64,000 nt of DNA from Gamarada debralockiae. Its lineage: Eukaryota > Ascomycota > Leotiomycetes > Helotiales > Hyphodiscaceae. The stretch spans positions 1-64,000 of the forward strand of contig NXFV01001611.1 of NCBI GenBank assembly GCA_002803225.1, given 5' to 3'. The position numbers and the translations under genes were made by a program. Under the pieces are notes generated by a model, which was given only the letters and a program-made list of their open reading frames with translations, did no database searches and was not told where the DNA came from. Positions 1 to 8,943 of this stretch are shown one piece after another; positions within the stretch are counted from its first letter, which is position 1, and each line of letters opens with the position of its first letter.

Positions 1-943
1 CAGTAGAAGAGGTCTTCTGACGCTTAGTGTACTCCTTTCTATCGATTGTCTGAAGCCAGATAGGGCAATTGGCCTTCATATGGCCTTCGTCTCCACAGCA
101 CCAGCAGTTCTGATCCCTTTTTCGCTTCTGGCCAGCCTGGCCCCCTTGATTCTGGCTGTTCTGGCCTTTTCCGGACCGTTTCGGACGCCGGTTCGGCTGG
201 TCGCTGGCTGTAAGAGCTTGTTCGTCCGTAGCATTACCCGTAACCCTTAGCTTCAGGCGCTGCTCAGTCTCCTTCAGACTTACAACTACTGATTCGTAGT
301 CTAGTGTCGATATCTTATCCTCAAGGATCTCAATCCTAGTTGAATAATCGTCTCCTAGCTTTCGGACGGCCCGTAAAAGTGCACCGATCTTCGACTTCTC
401 AGTTGGCGCCTCGCCCGGGTCAGTGGCAAAGATATAGGCCTGTAGGTCGCGTAGGTCATTTGATATTGAGTCAATTGTTGCGCCTGACTCTGGCTTGTAG
501 CCATAGAACCGGCTTGTGTACGTAGCCAGTGAAATGTTGTTTGATGGCCGACTATCCTTCCGTAAGGCTTCCCACTGCTCGCTTGCAGTCTTTAAGTCGA
601 TAATCTTGTTTTTCATTGTCTGAGTACAATAACCCATGATATAAGACCTGGCCCTAGCGTTCTTGCGTCTCCAGGCTTCATATGGTGATAGCGCAAATAC
701 ATCAGCGTCTTCCTTAGTATCGACAGGGCTTGGTTGCGGTCGCGCGCCCCCCCTAGCTCTAGTACTAGTTGTACGTCGAGAGCTTGAAGTTGTGGGGGTA
801 TTATTAGGCCTCGGTTCGTCGCCCAGAACTAGGTCTAGTAGACCCTTAGCTTCGAGGAAGGACTCCAACTCCTTGGCCCAGATCCGATAATTCAAGGAGC
901 CTGAAAGGCGTGGTATTTTTGGTAGTTGTTCTTCGTACGACAT
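1..943 (-). CDS. Gag region of a Ty1/copia Gag-Pol polyprotein (3' end outside window)
   Basis: The frame starts at the ATG at 943-941 and is open for 314 codons to the window edge. The N-terminus (MSYEEQLPKIPRLSG, then NYRIWAKELESFLEAKGL) and the following helical segment with a WEALRKDS motif are typical of the copia gag (UBN2-like) capsid domain, roughly residues 10-230. A basic linker follows, then a single zinc knuckle CWCCGDEGHMKANC (C-x2-C-x4-H-x4-C) at about residues 277-290, which should bind the element RNA. No stop or frameshift is seen. The pol domains would follow in the same frame outside the window. Confidence 0.88.
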   Translation of the reverse strand, partial: MSYEEQLPKIPRLSGSLNYRIWAKELESFLEAKGLLDLVLGDEPRPNNTPTTSSSRRTTSTRARGGARPQPSPVDTKEDADVFALSPYEAWRRKNARARSYIMGYCTQTMKNKIIDLKTASEQWEALRKDSRPSNNISLATYTSRFYGYKPESGATIDSISNDLRDLQAYIFATDPGEAPTEKSKIGALLRAVRKLGDDYSTRIEILEDKISTLDYESVVVSLKETEQRLKLRVTGNATDEQALTASDQPNRRPKRSGKGQNSQNQGGQAGQKRKRDQNCWCCGDEGHMKANCPIWLQTIDRKEYTKRQKTSST

Positions 944-993
944 ATTGACGATTTGATTGGTTGATAATTTGATTGGTTGAGCGTAGAAGTAGT

Positions 994-1011
994 GCAACCG
1001 GGCTCATAACC
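994..1011 (-). promoter_or_regulatory. Copia primer-binding site (initiator tRNA-Met anticodon-arm type)
   Basis: On the minus strand the bases just downstream of the LTR read GGTTATGAGCCCGGTTGC. GGTTATGAGCCC is complementary to the anticodon arm of eukaryotic initiator tRNA-Met (GGGCUCAUAACC). Drosophila copia uses the same region of a cleaved tRNA half as its primer, so a half-tRNA primer is inferred here. Three bases separate it from the LTR end. Confidence 0.75.
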
Positions 1012-1014
1012 TAT

Positions 1015-1257
1015 TGTTATGACGACCCTGATACTGAGGTGCATATAGCGCTAGTCTAAAATAGGTTGCGAAAGCTTCAATTCAAAATCTCTGTCTTTTC
1101 CTACATAGTTCAACCCTTCTGTTATATCTACAGCTTGACTGTACCGATTCCTGTTGCCTGTCCCGATAGCTAGTTGCCTGTCCCGATATCTTGTTGCCTG
1201 TACCGATAGCCTGCTGCCTGTCCCTAGATATCACCGTACCTTCTAGACCTATCAACA
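1015..1257 (-). repeat. Long terminal repeat (243 bp) of the copia element
   Basis: The boundaries were set from the primer-binding site on one side and the TG...CA rule on the other. The minus-strand LTR begins TGTTGATAGG at 1257 and ends CATAACA at 1015, giving short inverted termini (TGTT/AACA). The host side reads ttatc (1258-1262), the predicted 5-bp target-site duplication; its partner lies outside the window. The second LTR copy cannot be seen, so the ends are inferred. The U3 part carries four 19-20 bp tandem repeats. Confidence 0.7.
1141..1219. repeat. Four imperfect 19-20 bp tandem repeats in the LTR
   Basis: Units start at 1141, 1160, 1180 and 1200. Each follows the pattern gt(a/c)ccgat...gcct, for example gtcccgatagctagttgcct. 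A degenerate fifth start lies at 1220. They occupy the U3 side of the LTR, where a retrotransposon enhancer or promoter would sit. Confidence 0.85.
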
Positions 1258-1621
1258 TTATCATCGTAAGAAGTTTGGAGAGTTTCTGGGCGCCAGTAGC
1301 TGTCGGGATGCGGTGAGTTTTAGCTTTCCAGGGTGTTTTCCACTCTTAACTAGAGTCCCGCTCGCCCCGCGAAGCCGAAGCCGCTCCGCTCCGCATCGAT
1401 CCGGGCACGTGCCAGCGCTCGACGACACCTTACCTGCGAGGCACGAAACGGAACTTCGGCATATGTTTCATCATTTGGCTGAAAAAGGGGGCTTAAAAAA
1501 TCTTCTGACCTGACTAAAATGACAGTAATACTTTCTAACTCCATCAGTGACATAACCTTAACTGATGTTTGGTCTACCAGGATCCGGGAAAACATAATAA
1601 ACAGTCATGTAGGTATCGTCA

Positions 1622-1848
1622 GCAGCATTTCTTCTTAATAAGTGGCAAGCTGGTCACACAGCACGAGTATCTACAAGAAGCCAGCAGCTGACTGGCTTCA
1701 AACATCCCCAACAAGTCAATACCCACACACTGAAACCTCTCACGAGCACTAGGATGCTCTGTGCTGTTAAAGATCTTCCAATAGACTCTACACGTGAAGC
1801 AAACTACTACTATAAAGCTTTCCGAAACAACTTATCTGGCTTCAGGTT
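1622..1848 (-). pseudogene. Decayed copia-type integrase fragment
   Basis: Minus-strand translation gives NLKPDKLFRKAL followed by a stop. After a frame change it gives CFTCRVYWK, then HPSARERFQCVGIDLLG and a degraded RYSCCVT. This matches the order of a copia integrase N-terminal region: C-x2-C of the zinc-binding motif, a basic stretch, then the 'DLxGxF' strand carrying the first catalytic Asp and the following RY...VT strand. The frame is broken and short. It lies outside the LTR, so it is probably an older, unrelated relic into or beside which the newer element inserted. The 1263-1621 segment shows no other recognisable coding signal. Confidence 0.5.
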
Positions 1849-2008
1849 GGATGGCAGCGAGATCAAGTTATAGGTACGTCCTCTTCTTCCATATTGGGAC
1901 TATTGCTAAAGACCAGCAGTACAATTAATTACGCCTAATTTTCCAGATCTATGCGTACTACCAGATAGGTCAATAGCAACGAAGATCGGAAATACAATAG
2001 CTGTAAGG

Positions 2009-3058
2009 ATGGCGGAGCAGGGAGGGGAGACGGGTCATAATCACTCCGCGAGCGAACGCGAGGGAAACCCAGACGAGACCGCAACGACCTTCAATACTAC
2101 CGACGACGAAGATAACTCCACTGTGAACGACTTCGTAAACGAAGATGGAAAAGAGCGAGAAGATCCCAGCACTCCCCAACCATACGAGAAGCTCGCACAG
2201 AAAAACCCCAAGCCTACAGACCACCTCTCGATCACAATCGGACCTCCCATCATTATTTTCTTCGACATCGTGGTCCCTTGCATAATATACTATGTGTGGT
2301 ACAATATCAAACGATCTCAATGGGCGAACGACTGTCAGATATATACCAACCGGGACGAGACGTGCCCCCTCGCAAAGCCCGAATTCGATGAGAAGATTAA
2401 TGGCTACGCTATCATCTCCTTTGGCTTCGGCGAGCTGTACATCCTGATTGCGCGGATCTACCGCCTGATCTACCAGCGCGACGAGTGCGCTCCCCTTCTC
2501 TCGCGCTCGGTATGGGAACTTGATGCTACAAGCTGGGTTTACGGGGTCTCCATGATCTGCGCCTTAATCCCGTTCGTCATTGGGAGCAGCCAGTCAATCC
2601 CCAAGCTGTATCTCTACGCCCCCGCCTTTCTAATGGCCTTTCTCGGCATCTTGATGCTCGTTACTCTCATTCCAGTCAAGATACCCATTGGCATCAATTC
2701 CCACGCGAGAGGAACTCGGTTACGGCCCTTCATATATTATGCGGCGGAAGATTTCATCGCTGTGGACGGGCTGCAGGATCGCGAGTTCCGCGTACGGTAT
2801 AATGCGCGATATGACTCATCGAAGGCGTTCAGACGGATGTTTGTAGGTTTGACGCTATGGTGGATTTTTGGTGTCTGTGTTTACATCAGCTGTTTATCCG
2901 CAATCATATGGACGCTGGAGTTTCATTACGCGTTTGGATCATCGCTGGGCGTTCTTTTTGCTTATATTATTATTTGGGCGTTGGTTTCTTATTATTGGGT
3001 GCAGATAGAGATGGGGCGACAACGGAAGGCGCATGATGGGGTATCATCAAAGTGTTAG
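2009..3058 (+). CDS. Unknown six-span integral membrane protein (349 aa)
   Basis: Single exon, ATG at 2009. The N-terminal 70 residues are acidic and polar (many D, E, T and N) and probably cytosolic and disordered. Six hydrophobic segments follow at about residues 78-98, 132-153, 177-195, 201-226, 277-303 and 310-334, with a basic C-terminal tail. The loop at 103-128 contains two Cys (DC and TCP) that could be lumenal. I do not recognise a named family. It resembles the many uncharacterised multi-span proteins of filamentous ascomycetes, and nothing in the sequence gives a substrate. The decayed epoxide hydrolase lies downstream on the opposite strand. Confidence 0.8.
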   Translation: MAEQGGETGHNHSASEREGNPDETATTFNTTDDEDNSTVNDFVNEDGKEREDPSTPQPYEKLAQKNPKPTDHLSITIGPPIIIFFDIVVPCIIYYVWYNIKRSQWANDCQIYTNRDETCPLAKPEFDEKINGYAIISFGFGELYILIARIYRLIYQRDECAPLLSRSVWELDATSWVYGVSMICALIPFVIGSSQSIPKLYLYAPAFLMAFLGILMLVTLIPVKIPIGINSHARGTRLRPFIYYAAEDFIAVDGLQDREFRVRYNARYDSSKAFRRMFVGLTLWWIFGVCVYISCLSAIIWTLEFHYAFGSSLGVLFAYIIIWALVSYYWVQIEMGRQRKAHDGVSSKC

Positions 3059-3239
3059 AAATCAGCCAAAATGGCCATGAGGAGAAGTGTCTTGAAGAGA
3101 TGGGCTCAAGCATAGTAATTTTGGAGTGCCATGTTTCTTGACTAAATCATATCTCTCATACATGTTTTCTCAACTAACCTCCACCCACCAACGAGTGTAT
3201 GCACCGAGTAGGGTAATTGTTTAAATGCTATATCTATTC

Positions 3240-4545
3240 TTACCCCTGACAATCGTACGCACCATCACCTTTCCCAAACATGGTTCGCAAATAGCATCCG
3301 GACGCTCCCAAGCGGCTAAATGGCCACCGCTTTCATACTTAATCTCTTACACGACCGGGCCCGTGGTACCGTGCCACAGCTTTGGCAGGAGAATCGAGTC
3401 CTTCGGGAATCTCGCAATGCCAAGCGGCACGTATGCCTGACAGGCTGGAAGCCAAAAAGGAGGGGGGGAGGAAGGGGGTTACTGTACTTATTCTCACAGA
3501 AGATATTCTGTGTAGCCGCAGGACCAGCAGTCGAGAAGCAATAGATGGTTACCCAGATCAGCAATTTCTCATCCTTCCACGCAAAATTGTCCGTCCAATC
3601 ATGGAGCTTTTCGTACATCCACGCCAGCAAGCCGACGGGGCTATCGCTCATGCTGTAGCCGATGGTCTGAGGTTTTGTAGCCTGCTGTCGATAATAGCCA
3701 TTGCCTTCTTTGCTGAACCACTCGCTGTGCGCGTGACCAGCCAGTTCGCTGTCACTCAATGGAGTGGCTCGGACCTTTGTGTGGAGTTCTGGATGGGATG
3801 CTTCGGTAGGCTCAGCAGGTGCGGCGTTGCTGATATGGTGCTTTGCATTTCTCGGGACCATATTTCAAGGCCAGGAATCGAGCGATGGTGTAGCCTATGT
3901 CTTCTCCTTGAACGACTAAGGAGCATTGTCAGAGACTTTCTTCCAGTGTGGCTCCAGACTCACCATATTCGTCGTAGCTGACAGTTTGCATTAGCTTGTG
4001 GGTGGCACGCCTCAGCATGCTGGTCGACATTGAAGGAACTCTATTTGGATGTGAGTATTGGTCAAGAATACTTATTGGGCGCAACGCTCACCTTCCTGTT
4101 CGCAGACGAAAAGCCAAAGTCGAGCAAGCTCGGCGCCACCACGTGAAATGCAGGGAAGTTCACTCCTCCTGTCACCAATTCTGGCAGGATCTTGGTCACC
4201 TCAACGAAGCTTCCGGGCTAGCTGTGAATGAAGAGAAGGGGGATGGCGTTCCTGACCGTGCTGCTCCGATGAACGAAGTGGACATTGTACGTATCATAGC
4301 CTTCCACTTCAATCTTCGCAGTATACTGGGGAAATGTATTCAGATGTGCTTCCGCCTTTCGCCAGTCAAATTCTTTCTCCCAATAGAGAGCCAATCTTTT
4401 AATATCAGACAGTGGCGAGCCCGAGCCCATGGCTCAGCATTTCCGACTTCGTCAGGAAAGTCAGAAAGCGCGAGCTTCTGCTTCAGTCGCTTGATTTTGT
4501 CGTCAGGGATGGAAATCTCGAAGGGTGTAATCGACGATATGATGA
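3240..4545 (-). pseudogene. Epoxide hydrolase (microsomal-type, EHN + alpha/beta hydrolase) pseudogene
   Basis: Pieces of one epoxide hydrolase appear in the right order but in changing frames. They are: N-terminal EHN part (PFEISIPDDKIKRLKQKLAL, then DWRKAEAHLNTFPQYTAKIE); the HGWPGSF oxyanion region read as HS-stop-PGSF; VDQHAEACHKLMQ; the nucleophile elbow as GEDIGY; the lid and C-terminal part (TIGYSMSDSPVGLLAWMYEK, HDWTDNFAW); and the His region (ESGGHLAAWERPDA, MFGKGDGAY). Lesions: frameshift near 4425; TAG at 4218-4220 replacing the motif Trp; a 4-bp CCAC duplication near 4000; frameshift near 3846; TAA at 3347-3349; frameshift near 3295. Introns are still visible, for example about 4045-4095 and 3919-3968. 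No ATG is found at the expected start. The product cannot be functional. Confidence 0.88.
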
Positions 4546-4559
4546 AGAGTGATGCTCGA

Positions 4560-5675
4560 AACGAATTTGCGATTTGTTGATACGAAGCCTGAGGAAGAGT
4601 TACGGAAAATTCAATACCGTATTAATTGCTTTACAAAGATCCTAACCTGTGACTAAACCCTCCCGTTTATAGAAATTGGTTTTTTCTGAGTTAGGTGGGA
4701 GCAAAAATAATAAGATCTTAGAATAAGGGATAGAATATATAGTATTCAGCTCCCAATCAACTTGAAAATTTGACCCTTTATATAGTTTAATACACATATA
4801 AACGCTTGATTTGACAGCGAGGTTCAAGCTTTATCTATTAATATCGCCTAATAACCAATGCCACTTATAACACCTTACTCCTTTTACAACATCTGGTTCC
4901 AAAACACTAAAGTGGTACGAGCTGACTTGCAAGATGGGTCTTGTTATGCAATTAATACTGCACTACTGATGGGAAGTCATTGACAAAGGCACTGGCGAGA
5001 TCTTAAATAAAGCACGTATACGCAAAAACTGCTGCTGATAGACTAAACGCATGCCGGATGAGTCAATACTGGGAACAACTGTAAGTGCTTCAGCCTTCAG
5101 CCTTCAGGTTAGGATGAGGGCCTTCGACCCAGGGGATCTCAGGAATGAAGAGACTTGTCAATACAATATTAACAGCATGAATGATATGTCGGGCAACGCG
5201 TCTCTCGAGGCAATTGGCTCTTACGGCTGCACCACTGCGCGATATGGCAGGGATGCTAAGGCTCCCACTTGGGGCGGGCATCTGGCTCATTTAACAGAGG
5301 GGGGGAGGGAACCCAAAGTGCCAAGGCGGGGGCCACCGTCTAGGGTCGTCTCGCTTCGGTGAAGAAGAGGTAGCGAGAACCACTAGAAGAACTGGGACCA
5401 CTTGGTCTTCCGTACGAGGATATATGAAAATCTTTAGAAGATTAGAGAATAGAGGATGCAGAAGGAGATTTATATGTAGTTTTTAAGTTTATCAATCTGT
5501 AAGAATTCCTCAAATCAAGCCGACTTCAATCCGCGAGACAGAACAGGAAATGGCAGTCAGGGGAATTTTAGGCGAGGCGGGGAAACGATTTTCAGCATCC
5601 CGTTGCAGAAAAAATATTGGGCTCTAACTCCAACATCCTGCAAACCGCTCTCGAACCATTCAACCACCGCGCAAA
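4560..5675. other. Intergenic, partly AT-rich; no gene seen
   Basis: The stretch 4600-4850 is strongly AT-rich, with no conserved coding frame. Short open frames at 5051-5362 (+) and 5090-5290 (-) overlap each other and show no recognisable protein. The last 200 bases before 5676 should hold the RRP8 promoter and leader. Confidence 0.6.
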
Positions 5676-7217
5676 ATGTTCGCCGTCCCAGGCTGGTCCG
5701 TATCGTCGAGTTCGCTGAAGACACAGACTCTCGACTCTCTAAACCCAGCATCCAATGCCACGACGCCAGCAGCAGAAGGGAATGATGCCGCGTTGAAAGG
5801 CAAGAAGCGCAAGCGCAGTAGCGGCAAGTCGAAGGCTCGTGATGTGAATCCTACGAATTTGGCAGATTTGTGGGAGAGGGTAATTGAGGGGAAGCCGAAG
5901 TCGAAGCCGAAGAGTGCGAAGCATGCGGAGAAGAGGCAGAAGACTGCGAAAGAGGGGGATGGTGTGCAAAACGAGAGAGACACACCCAAGGATGGAGATG
6001 TTCTAGTACTAAATGAGGATACGGAGCCTAAGGCAGAGTCAAAGAAAGGGAAGAAGAAGGATAAAACATTGAAGGAGAAGCGGCGAGAAAAGAAAGCTGC
6101 GCTCAACGAATCTACGGACCCAACAACCACCTCAGAAACCACCAAAACCGCACCACCTCCTCCCAAACCTGCCGCACAACTCACACCCCTCCAAGCAAGC
6201 ATGCGCCAAAAACTAATATCCGCCAGATTCCGCCACCTAAACCAAACTCTCTACACCACGCCCTCAGCACACTCCCTCGAGCTCTTCTCCGCGAACCCAG
6301 AGATGTTCACCGAATACCACGAAGGCTTCAGACGACAAGTTGAAGTGTGGCCTGAAAACCCTGTCGATAGCTACCTCACCCAAATAAAGACACGAGGGAA
6401 GGTGCGGGGCCCTCATCGCAGCAACCACAAACCCAAATCCTCTATTCCAGATCCAGAGTCTGGGGAGACAGTTGCGCCACTACCAAGGACTGAGGGAACA
6501 TGCAACATAGCAGATCTAGGCTGCGGTGATGCAGGCCTAGCTCAAGGTCTCCAACCCGTCTGCAAGAAACTGAAAGTTAAGATTCACTCCTTCGATCTCC
6601 AAAACCCCTCTCCGCTCGTCACGAAAGCAGATATCGCCAACCTGCCTTTGGAGGATGGGAGTATTGACGTTGCTATTTTCTGTTTGGCGCTCATGGGAAC
6701 AAACTGGGTTGATTTCATTGAGGAAGCGTTCCGGATCTTGAGATGGAAGGGGGAATTATGGGTTGCTGAGATCAAGAGCCGTTTTGGTCGAGTTGGGGGC
6801 GGAAAGAATAAACGTGTAGAGCATAGTGTTGGAAATAGGGTTAAGAACAACAAACCCGATAAGAAAGCTTCTAAGAAGCAAGACGAGGAGATCGACGGGA
6901 TGGAACTGGCGGTGGAGGTTGATGGTGAGGATAGGAAGGAGGAAACAGACGTCTCTGCTTTCGTGGAGGTTCTTAGGAAGAGAGGATTTGTTCTCCAAGG
7001 GGAAGTGGATCTCAAGAATCGAATGTTCGTCAAGTTGTGTTTCGTGAAGGGCGCTACGCCAATTAAGGGGAAGGGTGTTCCGGTTCCGAAGGGTATGGCT
7101 GAGATGGGGCTTGAGACTTGGAAGAAAAAACCGAAGGGGAAGTTCATTGACGAGGAGGAGGTGAAGGTAGGGAGTGAAGCTGCGGTGTTAAAGCCTTGTG
7201 TTTATAAGTTGAGATAG
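5676..7217 (+). CDS. RRP8: Ribosomal RNA-processing protein 8 (25S rRNA adenine-N1 methyltransferase)
   Basis: Single exon, 513 aa. Residues 1-170 are Lys-rich and low in complexity (GKKRKRSS, KKGKKKDKTLKEKRREKK), fitting a nucleolar protein. The Rrp8 domain follows: LTPLQASMRQKLISARFRHL, then FHEGFRRQVEVWP-type residues (here YHEGFRRQVEVWP). SAM motif I is IADLGCGDAG at about 273-283, the acidic strand SFDLQNP is near 305, and the Rrp8-specific block CLALMGTNW...EAFRILR...GELWVAEIKSRF spans 335-370. The family methylates N1 of an adenine in the large-subunit rRNA during 60S maturation. An acidic/basic insert (about residues 375-425) precedes the last two strands. It lies convergent with DDI1, 329 bases apart. 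Confidence 0.95.
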   Translation: MFAVPGWSVSSSSLKTQTLDSLNPASNATTPAAEGNDAALKGKKRKRSSGKSKARDVNPTNLADLWERVIEGKPKSKPKSAKHAEKRQKTAKEGDGVQNERDTPKDGDVLVLNEDTEPKAESKKGKKKDKTLKEKRREKKAALNESTDPTTTSETTKTAPPPPKPAAQLTPLQASMRQKLISARFRHLNQTLYTTPSAHSLELFSANPEMFTEYHEGFRRQVEVWPENPVDSYLTQIKTRGKVRGPHRSNHKPKSSIPDPESGETVAPLPRTEGTCNIADLGCGDAGLAQGLQPVCKKLKVKIHSFDLQNPSPLVTKADIANLPLEDGSIDVAIFCLALMGTNWVDFIEEAFRILRWKGELWVAEIKSRFGRVGGGKNKRVEHSVGNRVKNNKPDKKASKKQDEEIDGMELAVEVDGEDRKEETDVSAFVEVLRKRGFVLQGEVDLKNRMFVKLCFVKGATPIKGKGVPVPKGMAEMGLETWKKKPKGKFIDEEEVKVGSEAAVLKPCVYKLR

Positions 7218-7546
7218 GGGTGGGGACATTTTGCTAGATTTACACGTTGCCAAAACCATATATGTATATGGTTGTAGAGATGATACTAAAATGGCACAAG
7301 TGGCAAGTCAAGCAAATCACAGTCACATTGGAGGCACAAACTCGATTAAGGGAAATGTCTCATCATTCATCACTGATCGTGAGAAGTACTATGCAAAGCT
7401 AGAGACCATCATATGAACACCATGTAGCCCCCGCCCATACATGCGATGCTCAGCCGTGCTTCTTATGTTATGCTATCTATCGCTCCGTACGCCATTCCTT
7501 CCCATCATATGCTACCCCACTGCGCCAAGCACACAGGACTCGATCT

Positions 7547-8943
7547 CTAACCCTGGAAGAGAAGACCCGCAGCATATTCCACATTGCCGCCACAAGCAGC
7601 TAGCGCATTAACCGCCTCTTCTCTTGAGAAGCCTAACGCAACTAACTGGTCTATTGATTCCTGTGGGAACGTAGGTTGTGCAGCCTGAGCAGGCGGTTGA
7701 CGCGCCGCTGCAGCTGCAGGAGCAGGAGCTGCGGATGGTGTAGCTTGCGAACTTGACGGTCCAGACACAACGCCAGAGCGACCTCCTATAGTAGTTCCAC
7801 CCGGCCCAGCAACCTTCGGCTCCTCCGCTCTCTCCTCCTCCATATTCTTTGGTATATCCGCCTCGCCCAAGAAGCTCACCTCAACACCCTGAATAACCAA
7901 CTTGTCTTTGGATAGATCTATGCAAGCTTGATGTCGCTTCAACATATCCAATCCCAGCAACAGATCAACATCCTTGCCTTCCATGACCGTAAAACTGCAG
8001 GGGAGGAATAGGGAGCCGATTTTGATTTGCGCAGAGTGGACTCGGCCTAGGATTGCTGCTGTTCCTACACCTCTGGCGATACCTGCGAAGCGCTTGTCTA
8101 CCAGTCTCATTATACCACAGGCTTCGGCGCAGGCGGGGGACATGATAGTTGCTTGGGCGCCGGAGTCGACAAAGGCTTTGACTTTGTGGCCGTTGACTTC
8201 GACGTCGATGTACAGCATATGAACCCGTCCAAACACTGTTTCTCATCAGTTCCACTTCCTTAACCCAAAAATGAGAAAACTCACCTTCAGGATTGTGCTC
8301 AATAGCATTCTGTAGATTTTCCTGCACCCGCTCCTCCCTAATCATCTCCGCAATCCGCATCTGCGCATCAATATCAAACGGATCCGCATTCAGATCCGCA
8401 ATCTGCTGCCTCCGTCTATTCTGCTCCTCCCGTTCCTGATCTTGCATACGCTGAAGAGCCTGTGCGAATCGTTCCGGGTTCTCAATCACTCCTGCCAACT
8501 CCGGTCTTTGGCTGATCGCCTGTGCTCTCATCTCCGGATTACCCAGCAGTTGCAGACGAATAGTCTCGGGATCTGGATAACCGCCTCTTGCTTGAGAAGC
8601 TTGTTGTTGGCGGGCTTGCGGTTGGGGGGCCGCGACAGGTCTGGAGGTATCTCGGACGTGTAGGGCTAGCATCTCTCCATCTCCGATTTGTAGTTGCTCC
8701 ATGGTTTTGGAGTCGTCGCTGAGGAGCTGGCCATTATGGTAGAGGTGCTGAGAGGTTTTGGGGATTTGGGATTCGGCTTGTACAGATTCTTTCAGTGTGG
8801 CGACTGTGGTGTCGGCGGGAATTTCGAGGGAGAGGAGGTCGGCGTCGTCGTGCGTGGGTGCAGTGATGTTTAAGGTGATGCGCCTGTGTCAAGTAAGTAA
8901 ACAACGCGTCTGCAGCTAAGCAAGGTTAGGTAAATACAAACAT
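7547..8943 (-). CDS. DDI1: DNA damage-inducible protein 1 (UBL, retroviral-like aspartyl protease, UBA)
   Basis: Exons 8943..8942, 8883..8285 and 8235..7547; 429 aa; introns of 58 and 49 nt. The model places an intron inside the start codon: AT ends exon 1 (donor GTTTGT) and G begins exon 2, giving MRITLNIT, the usual Ddi1 start. Without splicing the visible ATG reads only MFVFT-stop. Domains: ubiquitin-like at 1-75; helical middle region ([18 protein letters not shown]) at about 105-190; RVP protease with catalytic Asp224 in [13 protein letters not shown]-terminal UBA ([18 protein letters not shown]). Ddi1 shuttles ubiquitinated substrates to the proteasome and cleaves highly ubiquitinated proteins. 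The second junction gives [13 protein letters not shown], as in homologues. Confidence 0.92.

Larger units (their letters stand above)
1..1257 (-). mobile_element. Ty1/copia LTR retrotransposon, 5' part (runs off the left edge)
   Basis: Read on the minus strand this is the beginning of a copia-type element in canonical order: LTR (1257 to 1015), a primer-binding site resembling the initiator tRNA-Met anticodon arm, a short leader, and a gag-pol frame opening at 943 and running open to the window edge. The gag part is uninterrupted, so the element may be young or intact. Protease, integrase, reverse transcriptase and the second LTR would lie to the left, outside the window. The copia rather than Ty3/gypsy assignment rests on the gag style with one CCHC knuckle and on the internal-tRNA primer site known from Drosophila copia. 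Confidence 0.85.

Noticed and set aside
1..943. Gag as a viral coat gene of an exogenous virus
   Set aside because: The LTR, primer site and copia-type gag show an endogenous retrotransposon.
3382..3981. 199-codon plus-strand ORF
   Set aside because: It is antisense to the epoxide hydrolase pseudogene, which shows clear family motifs on the minus strand; the plus translation resembles nothing.
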